64,000 bases of DNA from Streptomyces sp. NBC_00306 (GCF_036169555.1 NZ_CP108032.1:2170001-2234000), one strand, 5' to 3'. Shown: positions 9,723 to 20,103, counted from the first letter of the stretch. Made by a program: numbers and translations. Notes: a model not told the origin generated them from the letters alone.

Positions 9723-10871
9723 TCAGGCGTCGGCCGCGTACCGCCAGAACTCACGCATCAGGGCCGGCGGGGTCGGCCCGCCCATCTCCCGCTGGGTGAG
9801 CAGGATCGCGACCGTACCGGTGGACGGCGTGATGTGCGCCGCCGTCCCGGTGCCGCCGACCCAGCCGTAGCGGCCCGGCACGTTCCAGGGATCGACCGGT
9901 GCGACGTCGACCGAGCCACCGAACCCCCAGCCCTGGCCTTCCAGGAACAGGTGGCTGTCCGCGCGCTGGGACGCCGTCAGATGGTCGGTGGTCATCTGCC
10001 GTACGGACGCGGCCGACAGCAGCCTGCGGCCGTCGGCGGTCCCTCCGGCGAGGAGCATGCGGCCGAAGGCGAGCCAGTCGTCGGCGGTCGAGACCAGTCC
10101 GCCCGCACCGGAGGGGAACGCTGGCGGGGTGCTCCACTGCCCGTCGGGGGCGTCGATCAGGTCGAGGCCGCCCGACTGCCCCTCCCGGTAGGCGGAGGTG
10201 AAGCGGCCGCGTTCGCCGGCCGGGACGGCGAAGGCGGTGTCGGTCATGCCGAGCGGGTCGAACAGCCGCGCCTGGAGGAACTCGGGCAGCGGCCGTCCGG
10301 CGGCGCGGGCGATCAGTACACCGAGGATGTCGGAGCAGGTGTTGTACAGCCAGGTGTCGCCCGGCTGGTGCAGCATCGGGATACGGGACAGGGCCGCCAT
10401 CCACGCGTCGGGCCCGGCGACCGTCTGCGGCTGCGGCGGGCCCTGTTTGAGATCGCCGAACAGCGGGGCGACCGCGGGCAGGGAGAAGTCGGACGGGAAG
10501 CCGTATCCGGCGCGGAAGGTGAGCAGGTCGAAGAGGGTGATCGGCCGGGCGGCGGGGACCACGTCGTCGACCGGGGCGTCCGGGGTACGCACGACGACCG
10601 GTGACGACAACTCCGGGAGCCAGGTACTGACCGGCTCGTCGAGTGCGACGACGCCGTCGTCGACGAGCATCATGGCCGCGGCCGCGACGACGGGCTTGGT
10701 GATCGAGGCGATGCGGAAGATCGAGTCCCGGGCCATCGGAGCGGTGCCCTCGGCGTCGACGGACCCGGCGGTCTCCACCTCGACCCGGTCACCGCGGGCC
10801 ACCAGGGCCACGACTCCGGGCACCGATCCCTTGTCGACCTGGTCCTTCAGGATGTCGTGCAGGCTGGTCAT
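9723..10871 (-). CDS. Serine hydrolase, class C beta-lactamase-like
   Basis: A 382-residue protein of the beta-lactamase/D-alanyl-D-alanine carboxypeptidase/esterase superfamily. The nucleophile motif SxxK appears as SITK (about residues 56-59), the second motif as WLYNTCSDILG, and a C-terminal YGWVGGTGTAAHI strand supplies the third. There is no signal peptide, so it is probably a cytosolic esterase or peptidase rather than a secreted beta-lactamase. The ATG at 10871 is chosen; the open frame upstream lacks a good ribosome site. It is convergent with hemC and divergent from the GNAT gene. Confidence 0.85.
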   Translation of the reverse strand: MTSLHDILKDQVDKGSVPGVVALVARGDRVEVETAGSVDAEGTAPMARDSIFRIASITKPVVAAAAMMLVDDGVVALDEPVSTWLPELSSPVVVRTPDAPVDDVVPAARPITLFDLLTFRAGYGFPSDFSLPAVAPLFGDLKQGPPQPQTVAGPDAWMAALSRIPMLHQPGDTWLYNTCSDILGVLIARAAGRPLPEFLQARLFDPLGMTDTAFAVPAGERGRFTSAYREGQSGGLDLIDAPDGQWSTPPAFPSGAGGLVSTADDWLAFGRMLLAGGTADGRRLLSAASVRQMTTDHLTASQRADSHLFLEGQGWGFGGSVDVAPVDPWNVPGRYGWVGGTGTAAHITPSTGTVAILLTQREMGGPTPPALMREFWRYAADA

Positions 10872-10985
10872 CGCTCCGCCTTCTGTTCGCCGGGTGCCGT
10901 CGCAGAGACAGACTTCCATCGGGGCGGGGAATCATCGGGACGCGTCGGAACACCCTTCCGCATTTTGCACTAGTGCGATCGCATG

Positions 10986-11014
10986 TTGCGGCTAGTACAA
11001 AATCCGGCTAGCGT
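10986..11014 (+). promoter_or_regulatory. Promoter giving a leaderless GNAT mRNA
   Basis: TTGCGG (10986-10991), a 17-bp spacer, and TAGCGT (11009-11014). The ATG at 11023 lies only eight bases past the -10, where transcription should begin, and no Shine-Dalgarno sequence precedes it. This predicts a leaderless transcript. Confidence 0.6.
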
Positions 11015-11022
11015 CGGTGCGC

Positions 11023-11616
11023 ATGCCTGCCACGATGCCCGCGCCCGTCACGCTGACCGGCCACCACGTACGCCTCGAAGCCCTCACCACGGCCCACCTC
11101 CCGGATCTGTTCGCCGCGGGTGGCGGTGACGACGAGGTCTGGCGCTGGCAGGGCGGGCCGACACCGCACACCCAGGACGCACTGGGCGAGAAGCTGGGCG
11201 CTCTGCTCGACAGCGCCGCGCGCGGCACGTACATCCCCTTCGCGGTCGTCCACCGCCCCACCGGCCGGGCGGTCGGCTGGACCACGTACATGGACATCGA
11301 CGTGGAGAACGAGCGCCTGGAGATCGGCTGGACCTGGTACGGCCGCGCCTTCTGGCGTACGGCGGTCAACACCGAGACGAAGCTGCTGCTCCTGGCCCAC
11401 GCCTTCGAGGAACTGGGCATGGGCCGCGTCCAGTTGAAGACCGACCACATGAACCTCCGCTCCCAGAGGGCGATCGCGCGCCTCGGGGCCCAGCGGGAGG
11501 GAGTCCTGCGCCGTCACCGTCTGCGCCCGGACGGCACCTGGCGGGACACGGTCTACTTCTCGATCCTGGCCGACGAGTGGCCGGCGGTGAGAAAGGGGCT
11601 CGCGGCCCGCCTCTGA
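11023..11616 (+). CDS. GNAT family N-acetyltransferase (RimJ-like)
   Basis: A 197-residue acetyltransferase that would move acetyl from acetyl-CoA to an amine of a protein N-terminus or small molecule. It has the RimJ/RimL layout: HHVRLEALTTAHLPDLF at the N-terminus, the EIGWTWYGRAFW strand, and the NLRSQRAIARLGAQREGVLRRH block that binds CoA and packs the C-terminus. The start is set by the promoter spacing (leaderless ATG at 11023); a GTG at 11017 is the alternative. It is monocistronic and divergent from the serine hydrolase. The substrate cannot be predicted. Confidence 0.88.
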   Translation: MPATMPAPVTLTGHHVRLEALTTAHLPDLFAAGGGDDEVWRWQGGPTPHTQDALGEKLGALLDSAARGTYIPFAVVHRPTGRAVGWTTYMDIDVENERLEIGWTWYGRAFWRTAVNTETKLLLLAHAFEELGMGRVQLKTDHMNLRSQRAIARLGAQREGVLRRHRLRPDGTWRDTVYFSILADEWPAVRKGLAARL

Positions 11617-11693
11617 ATCGATCGAAGGACGCCCGGAGACGACGAAGGGCAAGGAGAGTCCGACTCCTTGCCACTCTCAACATATAGCGCACC

Positions 11694-11715
11694 GGGGGGC
11701 TTGCGGCAAGGCCCC
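11694..11715 (+). promoter_or_regulatory. Rifamycin-associated element (RAE)-like inverted repeat
   Basis: The core GGGGCTTGCGGCAAGGCCCC (11696-11715) is an imperfect inverted repeat. It has the form of the RAE described upstream of rifamycin-inactivation genes (rox, rph, arr, helR) in actinomycetes. It overlaps a possible -35, TTGCGG (11701-11706); CAGAAT at 11726-11731 could be the -10 with a long 19-bp spacer. It lies 105 bp before the monooxygenase start. Rifamycin-inducible expression is the expected behaviour. Confidence 0.75.
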
Positions 11716-11808
11716 GGTCGTCCCGCAGAATGATCCGCCGAAGCCAGGACCTGCGAAAACAGCAGATGCGCGTGAGGCGCGCGGACGGCCGGAATCCAGT
11801 CTCGTTGA

Positions 11809-13290
<1,482 letters not shown>

Positions 13291-13377
13291 GCGCGAGCCG
13301 CCGGCGGGGGCCTCGACTCGGCTCACGCCCCCGTGCCCCCGGTCGCGCGGCGGACCGAACGGGCTGACGCTGATTCC

Positions 13378-13842
13378 ATGAGTGAGCCGAACGCGTGGCA
13401 GCAGTGGGACGGACCTCAGCACGCGGCACCACCGCCGGCTCCGCCCCGGAGACGGCGCCGATGGCCGTGGGTGGTCCTGGTGATCGTCCTGCTGCTGGGC
13501 GGCGGCTGTGCCGCATTCGCCGGCCTCTTCGTGAACAGCGTCTCCGACGAGGTCTCGAAGACCGTCCGCGTCACCTACGAGGTCACCGGCGACGCGAAGG
13601 ACGCCGCCATCTCGTACACCACCTGGCGCGACGGGGACATGCTGACCAGCGAGGAGAGTTCCCGCGACCTGCCGTGGCGGAAGGTCGTCACGACCGAGGG
13701 GTTCATCAAGGGCGGCTCGCTCAGCGTCACACTCGGCGCGGACGGCGGGCGTGCGACCTGTTCCGTGACCGTGGACGACGGGACACCCAGAACCGCGACG
13801 GCGTCCGGGCCCTTCGCGACCGCCTCGTGCGAAGGCATCTGA
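13378..13842 (+). CDS. MmpS-like membrane-anchored protein
   Basis: A 154-residue protein with a Pro/Arg-rich cytosolic N-terminus, one transmembrane helix (about residues 35-58, WPWVVLVIVLLLGGGC) and an extracellular beta domain. That domain includes VRVTYEVTGDAKDAAISYTT, the pattern of the MmpS family. MmpS proteins assist MmpL exporters in mycobacteria; no MmpL gene is adjacent here, so the partner is unknown. It starts 87 bp after the monooxygenase and may or may not be cotranscribed. Confidence 0.75.
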   Translation: MSEPNAWQQWDGPQHAAPPPAPPRRRRRWPWVVLVIVLLLGGGCAAFAGLFVNSVSDEVSKTVRVTYEVTGDAKDAAISYTTWRDGDMLTSEESSRDLPWRKVVTTEGFIKGGSLSVTLGADGGRATCSVTVDDGTPRTATASGPFATASCEGI

Positions 13843-13949
13843 CGCCTGCGCCGCTTCCGTCCGAGCGTGCCTGCGCGCCGCGACGACCGCGACCTCGATC
13901 GCCGTCTCCCGGTCCGCTCCCCCGGGCCTCGCCCGTACGATCGGACAGC

Positions 13950-14792
13950 ATGGGGATCACTGTGCAGAAACTGACGTACTACCCGGTCAAGGGCTGTGCC
14001 GGGACGGACGTCGAGTCCTCCCGGGTCGGGGATACGGGACTGGAGCACGACCGTACGTTCATGGCCGTCGACGCCGTCGACGGGTCCTTCCGCAGTCAGC
14101 GGACGCTGCCGGCGATGGCCGCGGTCCGGCCCGAGATCGTCGAAGGCGGCGGTGTACTGCGGCTGTCGGCCGATGGGGTCGAGAGTCTGCTGCTGGACGT
14201 CGACCACGACGGTGAGCGGCGGCCGGTGAGCATGTTCGGGCGGGACATCGGGGAGGGCGCCGATCAGGGGGACGCCGCGGCCGAGTGGTTGTCCGATGTG
14301 CTGGGGGCGAAGTCGCGGCTGGTGCGGGTGCCGCCGGGGTTCGACCGGGACGGGTGGGGCGAGACGCCCGGCAAGGTGGGGTTCGCCGACGCGCATGCCG
14401 TCCTCGTCGCCTCGCAGGCTTCGCTGGACGGTCTCAACGCACGGATCGAGGCCGCCGGAGCCGCCGCCGTTCCGATGGACCGCTTCCGGCCGAACATCGT
14501 GCTCGCCGGCTGCGACGCCCCGCACGCCGAGGACGACATGCGGCAGCTGGACATCGGAACGGCCCGACTCGCCTACGCCGTACGGGCGGTGCGGTGCGCG
14601 GTGCCGATGGTGGACCAGCTCACCGGGCTGCGGGCCGGTCCCGAACCGATCCGTACGCTCGCCGGGTACCGGCGTGAGCCCGCGTACGACAACAAGGTGA
14701 GCTTCGGCATGAAGGCGGCGGTCGTACGGCACGGCACGCTCGCCGTGGGCGACACCGTGGTGGCGACGACGGCGTCCGGCCCGGCTGCCTGA
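13950..14792 (+). CDS. MOSC domain protein
   Basis: A 280-residue protein with the MOSC N-terminal beta-barrel (VQKLTYYPVKGCAG, residues 5-18) and a MOSC C-terminal domain. MOSC proteins bind or transfer sulfur and, in the mARC/YcbX group, use a molybdenum cofactor to reduce N-hydroxylated compounds. The motif MDRFRPNIVLAG, and a C-terminal Cys in VRCAVPMVDQ at the usual cofactor-ligand place, fit the mARC/YcbX type. The start is the ATG at 13950. It stands 107 bp after the MmpS-like gene and converges with the broken DUF1906 gene. Confidence 0.85.
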   Translation: MGITVQKLTYYPVKGCAGTDVESSRVGDTGLEHDRTFMAVDAVDGSFRSQRTLPAMAAVRPEIVEGGGVLRLSADGVESLLLDVDHDGERRPVSMFGRDIGEGADQGDAAAEWLSDVLGAKSRLVRVPPGFDRDGWGETPGKVGFADAHAVLVASQASLDGLNARIEAAGAAAVPMDRFRPNIVLAGCDAPHAEDDMRQLDIGTARLAYAVRAVRCAVPMVDQLTGLRAGPEPIRTLAGYRREPAYDNKVSFGMKAAVVRHGTLAVGDTVVATTASGPAA

Positions 14793-14814
14793 ACTCACCC
14801 TGCTCCCACCGGCG

Positions 14815-16161
14815 TCAGCAGCGCGGCACCGGTTTGCTGTAGGTCGTGTTGCTGGCGTTGGACACGTAGTAGTCGGAGACGTAGCGGCCGTTCTCCGTAC
14901 GGTTCCACACCGATGTCGTGCCGACGGCCGAGCCTGCCCGCTGGCAGTACACCCAGGCCAGTGACCCGTTCGCGAGGACCGCTCCGGCCGGGAACGACGT
15001 GCCGGGGCCGGTGCGTTCGGCGACACCCGTGGTCGTCTGGAACGGGTACGTGCACAGCGGCAGCGGGCGGCTGTAGCCGGTGTTCGACGGGGTGCTCACA
15101 TAGCGGTCGGTGACGTAGGTGCCGTCGGAGAGCTTGTCCCACACCGGGGAGCCTCCGACAGCCGGACCGGGCGTCTGGCACACCACCCTCACCGTGGTCC
15201 CCGGCGGGTAGGACTTCGCCGCCGGATAGGTCGTGGACGGGCCGGTCCGGGCGTTCAGCGCGGTGGTGCTGGTGACGGAGTAGGGGTACGCCACGGTGGC
15301 GACGGGCGAGTCGAGCCGGTCGGTGTCGATGTTGATCGTGACACCGCCGTACGTCTCGTTGTGGCCGCCCTTGAACTGCTTGGCCCGCTAGTGCAGCGGC
15401 CACCGCACATCGGGGATGTTCGTCCAGCCCTTGAGCGAGTCGACCGAGTCGTAGCGGGCGATCCACAGTGCGTCGGGACGGGCGTACGAGGTGGACGTGT
15501 AGACGTCGGAGAGCTGCTTGGCCCCGAAGTTGAGGTTCATGTACACGCCCGAGACATAGCCGAGCCGGTGCAGCTCCTTCGTCCAGGCGGACACGAAGGC
15601 CAGCACACCGGTCCGGCACGTGGCGTCGGTCTGGGTGTAGTGCTCGATGTCGTTGTAGACGGCGCTGCCGGGGACCATACCGAGCGCCTTCGCCTTGGCG
15701 ACGGCGTCGGCCGCCGCCGCGGTGCCCTGGCCCCGGGCGGTCGCCGCGGCACGGCTGATCTTGGCGTCGGTGGGCTTGCCGCCGCACGGCGGCTGAAGTC
15801 CCTTGTAGATGGGCAGCAGACGCCATTGGAGCGCCGACACGGAGGCCACCCATGGAGCGGTGAGCTGCGGTTGGGCGCAGGTGCGGGTGATGCCCCCGAT
15901 GTAGACGCCGACGGCGCGGTACGGGGAGGCCGTCCAGGCCTGGATGGCCGACAGCGGCGGTGCGGTGCAGGTGTCGAAGGCGAGTCCGGAGTAACGCGTC
16001 GCGCTCGCGCCCGCCGGATAGGCGGCGGGCGTGGCCGGTTCTGCGGCTGCGGACGGGGCGAAGGCGAGGACGGTGCCGGCGACGAGTGCGCCGGCGGTCG
16101 GCAGGACGCAGAGTCTTCGGATTCCGGGAAGTCGGGGAAGGATGCGGGACGGGTGCGGCAT
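14815..16161 (-). pseudogene. DUF1906 glycosidase-like/SH3 exoprotein gene, interrupted by TAG
   Basis: The upstream part (16161 to 15388, 257 codons) encodes a Sec signal peptide ending near SAAAEPATPA and a DUF1906 glycoside-hydrolase-like domain. It stops at a TAG (15388-15390). The same frame stays open after the TAG to 14815 and encodes the family's closing block (KQFKGGHNETYGGVTINID) plus two SH3-like repeats (ALNARTGPSTTYPA and VAERTGPGTSFPAGA). Nothing is frameshifted; a single base change at one codon explains the break. The truncated product would lack the last catalytic strands and wall-binding repeats. Amber readthrough or a sequencing error cannot be excluded. Confidence 0.85.
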
Positions 16162-16284
16162 GGCGGCCCCCCTGAACGGTTCGAACCGAGTGGCATCAGC
16201 ATGCGCCGCGAGCCGCCAACTGTGCCCTCAGCTGCGCGCTTTGTTGCGGTAACCGGACAAACCGCCCTTGTGGGGCGGGAAAGA

Positions 16285-16320
16285 GCCCCGCCGTCGTCAC
16301 CGGAGCGACGACGGCGGGGC
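16285..16320. terminator. Intrinsic terminator between minus-strand genes
   Basis: A 14-bp perfect stem (16285-16298 with 16307-16320) with an 8-base loop lies 54 bp past the stop of the 92-residue gene on the minus strand. It separates that gene from the DUF1906 gene. Confidence 0.75.
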
Positions 16321-16374
16321 CTTGGGCGGGGGCAGTGGTCGTGACGGACGTGACAGCCGTGACAGCCGTGGCGG

Positions 16375-16653
16375 TCAGCGTCCGTAGCGGATCAGCGCAC
16401 GCACCATCCGGCACGTCGTGTCCGAGGGCGGGTGTACTCCGATCTGCTCCGCCGTCGCTCGTATCCTCGTGTTGTCCGCGGTCGCCGGGTGGTAGATGCC
16501 CGAGTCCAGCAGGGCGATCGTCAGCCGCATGGCCTTCAGGCGGCGGTTGTGCGTCACGTACCACTCGCGCGGCTGTCCGGCCGGCAGCGGCTTCCTCGTC
16601 GCCTGCGGGAACTCGGTGTCGGCGGGCTTCCTCATGAGTCTGGCTACAGCCAT
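16375..16653 (-). CDS. Hypothetical 92-aa basic protein
   Basis: A short basic protein with no signal peptide or membrane helix. Recognisable stretches are REWYVTHNRRLKAMRLTIALLDSG and TRIRATAEQIGVHPPSDTTCRMVRALIRYG. The second looks like a helix-turn-helix or other small helical domain, but I cannot assign a family. The ATG at 16653 follows a strong AGGAGG. The gene is monocistronic with its own terminator at 16285-16320. A DNA-binding role is only a guess. Confidence 0.6.
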   Translation of the reverse strand: MAVARLMRKPADTEFPQATRKPLPAGQPREWYVTHNRRLKAMRLTIALLDSGIYHPATADNTRIRATAEQIGVHPPSDTTCRMVRALIRYGR

Positions 16654-16774
16654 CGGCAACCTCCTGGCACGGTGGCGGGACCATCCCGAACTACTGTTCA
16701 TTCTACTGGCCGCCACTGACAATCCCCCCTGGCCAGACGGTGTTTGAGGGGCTGGTGAGCGGTACCGTGGCGGG

Positions 16775-17140
16775 ATGGAGATCTGGATCAATCCCGCCTG
16801 TTCCAAGTGCCGCAGCGCGGTGAATCTGCTCGACGCGGAAGGCGCTTCGTACACCGTCCGCCGCTACCTCGACGAGGTGCCCAGCGAGGACGAGATCCGC
16901 GCGGTCCTCGGCCGGCTCGGGCTCGAACCGTGGGACATCACCCGGACGCAGGAGGCGGAGGCGAAGGAGCTCGGGCTCAAGGAGTGGGCGCGGGAGGAGA
17001 GTTCGCGCGACCGGTGGATCGAGGCGCTGGCGCGGCATCCGAAGCTGATCCAGCGGCCGATCATCACGGCGGACGACGGGACGGCCGTCGTCGCGCGGAC
17101 GGACGAGGCGGTACGGGACGCGCTGGGGCGCCACGGCTGA
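16775..17140 (+). CDS. ArsC/Spx-family thiol protein
   Basis: A 121-residue thioredoxin-fold protein of the ArsC/Spx/YffB group. It has INPACSKCRSA with a CxxC (Cys9, Cys12), then YLDEVPSEDEIRAVLGRLG, and a C-terminal RHPKLIQRPIIT block containing the conserved Arg-Pro. Members reduce arsenate with glutathione-type thiols or act as redox adaptors of RNA polymerase. No ars genes are nearby, so an arsenate role is uncertain. The start is the ATG at 16775. It is divergent from the 92-aa gene. Confidence 0.8.
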   Translation: MEIWINPACSKCRSAVNLLDAEGASYTVRRYLDEVPSEDEIRAVLGRLGLEPWDITRTQEAEAKELGLKEWAREESSRDRWIEALARHPKLIQRPIITADDGTAVVARTDEAVRDALGRHG

Positions 17141-17332
17141 GAGCCGGTCGCGCACGGGCCCCGCGCCGCACGGCCGCGGGGCCGATCCGGGCGGCCGGGG
17201 CGCCCGTTCCACCCCCGGGCCCGCCGCACGGCCGAAGTCGCCCTCCGCGTACTGCCGTGGACCCTCCACACAACGGAACACCCCTCCGTACCGCCGAAGG
17301 CCCCTCTGCACCGCCTGAGGGCCCCTCCGTGG

Positions 17333-17806
17333 TCAGCGTTCGTCCGTGCCCGCCACCTTCCCCGTCGCCAGCGCGATCCGGTTCCATGTGTTGATGGTGA
17401 AGATCAGCGCCAGCAGCTGAGCCAGTTCCCGCTCCTCGAAGTGCTCGGCCGCCCGGGCGTACACCGCGTCCGGGACCCCGCCGTCGGCGACCAGCGTGAC
17501 CGACTCCGTGAGCGCCAGCGCCGCCTGCTCCTTCGGCGTGAAGAAGTGCGCGGCCTCCCGCCACACGGCCGTCATGTGCAGGCGCTCCTCGCTCTCGCCG
17601 GCCTTGCGGGCGTCACCGGTGTGCATGTGGAGGCAGTAGGCGCAGTGGTTGAGCTGTGAGGAGCGGATCTGCACCAGCTCCACCAGCGTCGGATCCAGTC
17701 CCTCGCGTGCCGCCGCGTCGAGGCCGATCACGGCGCGGAACGCCTTCGGGGCCAGCTTGGCGAAGTTGATGCGGGAGGCGCTGCGGTTGATCTCTGTCGT
17801 CGTCAT
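17333..17806 (-). CDS. AhpD-like carboxymuconolactone decarboxylase family protein
   Basis: A 157-residue all-helical protein with the AhpD/CMD core SSQLNHCAYCLHMHTGDARKAG. Its CxxC (Cys56 and Cys59) and following His are the peroxidase catalytic triad seen in AhpD. It probably works as an alkylhydroperoxidase or thiol-dependent reductase in the cytosol. Its ATG is 47 bp from the ATG of the divergent MocR regulator, a layout that suggests control by that regulator. Confidence 0.88.
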   Translation of the reverse strand: MTTTEINRSASRINFAKLAPKAFRAVIGLDAAAREGLDPTLVELVQIRSSQLNHCAYCLHMHTGDARKAGESEERLHMTAVWREAAHFFTPKEQAALALTESVTLVADGGVPDAVYARAAEHFEERELAQLLALIFTINTWNRIALATGKVAGTDER

Positions 17807-17853
17807 GTGTACGAATCTAGTGAGACAGAAGACCGGTGACAGGGTGCATTTTC

Positions 17854-19266
17854 ATGGCAGATTCATGGGTCAATCCGGCGGAGATCCTGGGTGCCGACCT
17901 GCATCTGGAGCTCACCGGCGGCGGCAGCCGTCGTGCGGCCCTGATGCGTGCGCTGCGGGACGCGATCCGGACCGGGCGGCTCGCGCCGGGCACCCGGCTG
18001 CCGCCGTACCGCTCGCTCGCAGCCGATCTCTGTATCGCCCGCAACACCGTGGCCGACGCCTACGCCGAGCTGGTCGCGGAGGGCTGGCTCACCGCGCGAC
18101 AGGGCTCGGGGACCCGCGTCGCGCATCGCACGGAACCGACCACGCCCGTACGCAGACCGCGCACCGCGACACCCGAACACCGGCCGGTGTACGACCTCAT
18201 ACAGGGCCGTCCCGATCCCTCCGCCTTCCCCCGCGCCGCCTGGCTGGCCTCCGCGCGCCGGGCGCTGACCGCCGCACCCCACGACACCTTCGGGCCCGGT
18301 GATCCGCGGGGACGGCCGGAGCTGCGCGAGGCGCTGGCGGAGTATCTGGGCCGGGTGCGCGGAGTGCGGACCGACCCCAGCCGGATCGTCGTGTGCTCGG
18401 GTGCCGCGCACGCGCTGCGGCTTCTCGCGCAGGTGGTGGGCGGGTGGTGGGGCGTCGAGGAGTACGGACTGCCCTTCCACCACGCGCTGCTGACCGACAG
18501 CGGTGTGCGGACCGTCTCCCTGCCGGTCGACGAACACGGCGCGGACATCGCCCTGTTGGGCGGGGAACGGGCCGTCCTGCTCACTCCGGCCCATCAGTTC
18601 CCGACCGGCGGCCCGCTGCACGCCGAACGGCGCTCGGCCCTCGTGGACTGGGCACGGTCGTCGGGCGGTCTGGTCCTGGAGGACGACTACGACGGCGAGT
18701 TCCGCTACGACCGCCGGCCCGTGGGCGCCGTGCAGGGCCTGGATCCGGACCGGGTGGTGCTGATGGGGTCCGTGAGCAAGAGCCTCTCCCCCACCCTGCG
18801 GATCGGCTGGATGGTGCTGCCGCCGCAGCTGCTGGACGATGTCCTGGCGGCGAAGGGCGAGCGCGAGCAGTACTCCAGCGCCACCGAACAGCTCACGCTC
18901 GCGGACTTCGTCCGGTGCGGGGCGTACGACCGTCATGTCCGCAGGATGCGGCTGCGGTACCGCCGCCGGCGCGACCGGCTCGTCGCGCTGCTGACCGAAC
19001 GGGCGCCGCAGGTACGGGTGACGGGGATCGCGGCCGGGCTGCACGCCGTACTGGAGCTGCCGCCGGGGACGGAGCGGGCCGTGGTGAAGGCGGCAGCCTG
19101 GCAGGGACTCGCCGTCGAAGGGCTCGCCGACTTCTGCCGGCCCGGCGGGCCGGGTGAGGGGGCGGACGGGCTCCGGGACGGCCTGGTCGTCGGGTACGCC
19201 ACCCCGCCCGAGCATCTGTACACGGAAGCCCTGGACGCCCTGTGCCGCGCGCTCCCGCCGGCCTGA
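17854..19266 (+). CDS. MocR-type PLP-binding transcription regulator
   Basis: A 470-residue fusion of a GntR winged-helix domain (about 25-95; LPPYRSLAADLCIARNTVADAYAELVAEGWL) with a fold-type I aminotransferase domain (about 130-470). The PLP lysine is in SVSKSLSP and the Asp in EDDYDGEFRYDR. MocR proteins sense PLP or an amine and control a nearby, usually divergent, gene; here that is the AhpD-like gene, 47 bp away. The ATG at 17854 is preferred over the GTG at 17836. Its direct target and ligand are unknown. Confidence 0.9.
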   Translation: MADSWVNPAEILGADLHLELTGGGSRRAALMRALRDAIRTGRLAPGTRLPPYRSLAADLCIARNTVADAYAELVAEGWLTARQGSGTRVAHRTEPTTPVRRPRTATPEHRPVYDLIQGRPDPSAFPRAAWLASARRALTAAPHDTFGPGDPRGRPELREALAEYLGRVRGVRTDPSRIVVCSGAAHALRLLAQVVGGWWGVEEYGLPFHHALLTDSGVRTVSLPVDEHGADIALLGGERAVLLTPAHQFPTGGPLHAERRSALVDWARSSGGLVLEDDYDGEFRYDRRPVGAVQGLDPDRVVLMGSVSKSLSPTLRIGWMVLPPQLLDDVLAAKGEREQYSSATEQLTLADFVRCGAYDRHVRRMRLRYRRRRDRLVALLTERAPQVRVTGIAAGLHAVLELPPGTERAVVKAAAWQGLAVEGLADFCRPGGPGEGADGLRDGLVVGYATPPEHLYTEALDALCRALPPA

Positions 19267-19324
19267 CGCGCGCTGCCGCCGGTGTGACGTGCGGCGGCAG
19301 GAACACCCCTCCCACCTGGCTCAA

Positions 19325-19342
19325 CCTTAAGAAAAGTTAAGG
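19325..19342. promoter_or_regulatory. Inverted repeat upstream of secreted protein gene
   Basis: CCTTAA (19325-19330) and TTAAGG (19337-19342) form an inverted repeat with a 6-base A/G spacer in a locally AT-rich patch. It lies 84 bp before the GTG start. It looks like an operator or two-component response site; the regulator is unknown. Confidence 0.4.
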
Positions 19343-19425
19343 AAGTTGCGGGTGAGGACCTTGAGTCGGACCGCCCGCCTACTCGTACGTAGGGGCACAC
19401 GGAACCGACCCGACAGGAGTCCCAC

Positions 19426-20103
19426 GTGTCCCGCAAGAAGACCCTCACCGGTAAGAAGAAGATCGCTCTGCTCGTCGGCGCAGCAACCGTCGTCGGCGGT
19501 GGGGCTTTCGCAATGACCGGCACCAGCCAGGCATCGGTCGCCTGCGACGGGCTCGTCACGGCCCTGCAGAACAACGAGCGGTTCATCGCCGACCAGCGCG
19601 CCACCCCGGACGCGCAGTCCGAGGCGCGTATCGCCAACCGGCAGGCCGTCATCGAGGAGATCAAACGAAAGCAGGCCGCCTCGGGTTGTGAAGTCGGCAC
19701 AGGGGGCGGCGAGGCGGCCCAGCCGCCCGCGCAGCAGCCCCCGGCGCAGGAGCAGCCGCCCGCCGAACCGCCGGCGGAGGCCCCGCCGGCCGAGGAGCAG
19801 CCGCCCGCCGAAGGCGGCGGCGAGGAGGCCGGCGGTGGTGACGCCGGAGCCGTGGGCGAGGTCGTCTGCGCCGGTTCGACCGTGACGCTGTCCGGCGAGG
19901 CCGGCGAGCCCGCCGCCTCCAGCAACCAGTTCCCGATCGGCACCACGCTCAAGGTGACCAACCTCGACAACAACAAGTCGACGACGGTGAAGGTCGCGTC
20001 CCCCTCCGGCAGTTGCGCTCTGCTGAACAACGCCGCCTTCGAGCAGGTGCGGGAGCCGGGCAAGTTCCTGATCCGCAAGGCGCGCATCGAGCGCGTGGGC
20101 TGA
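19426..20103 (+). CDS. Secreted Pro/Glu-rich protein with C-terminal beta domain
   Basis: A 225-residue exported protein. A basic N-terminus plus hydrophobic stretch ends near TSQASVACDG (Sec signal). A short helical domain (about 36-85) has two cysteines. A repetitive Pro/Gln/Glu linker (about 92-135) follows. The C-terminal domain (about 142-225; VVCAGSTVTLSG ... LKVTNLDNNKSTTVKV) resembles a double-psi beta-barrel of the RlpA/expansin type, but the usual catalytic Asp is not obvious. The GTG start follows CAGGAG. A cell-wall role is likely; precise function unknown. Confidence 0.75.
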   Translation: MSRKKTLTGKKKIALLVGAATVVGGGAFAMTGTSQASVACDGLVTALQNNERFIADQRATPDAQSEARIANRQAVIEEIKRKQAASGCEVGTGGGEAAQPPAQQPPAQEQPPAEPPAEAPPAEEQPPAEGGGEEAGGGDAGAVGEVVCAGSTVTLSGEAGEPAASSNQFPIGTTLKVTNLDNNKSTTVKVASPSGSCALLNNAAFEQVREPGKFLIRKARIERVG

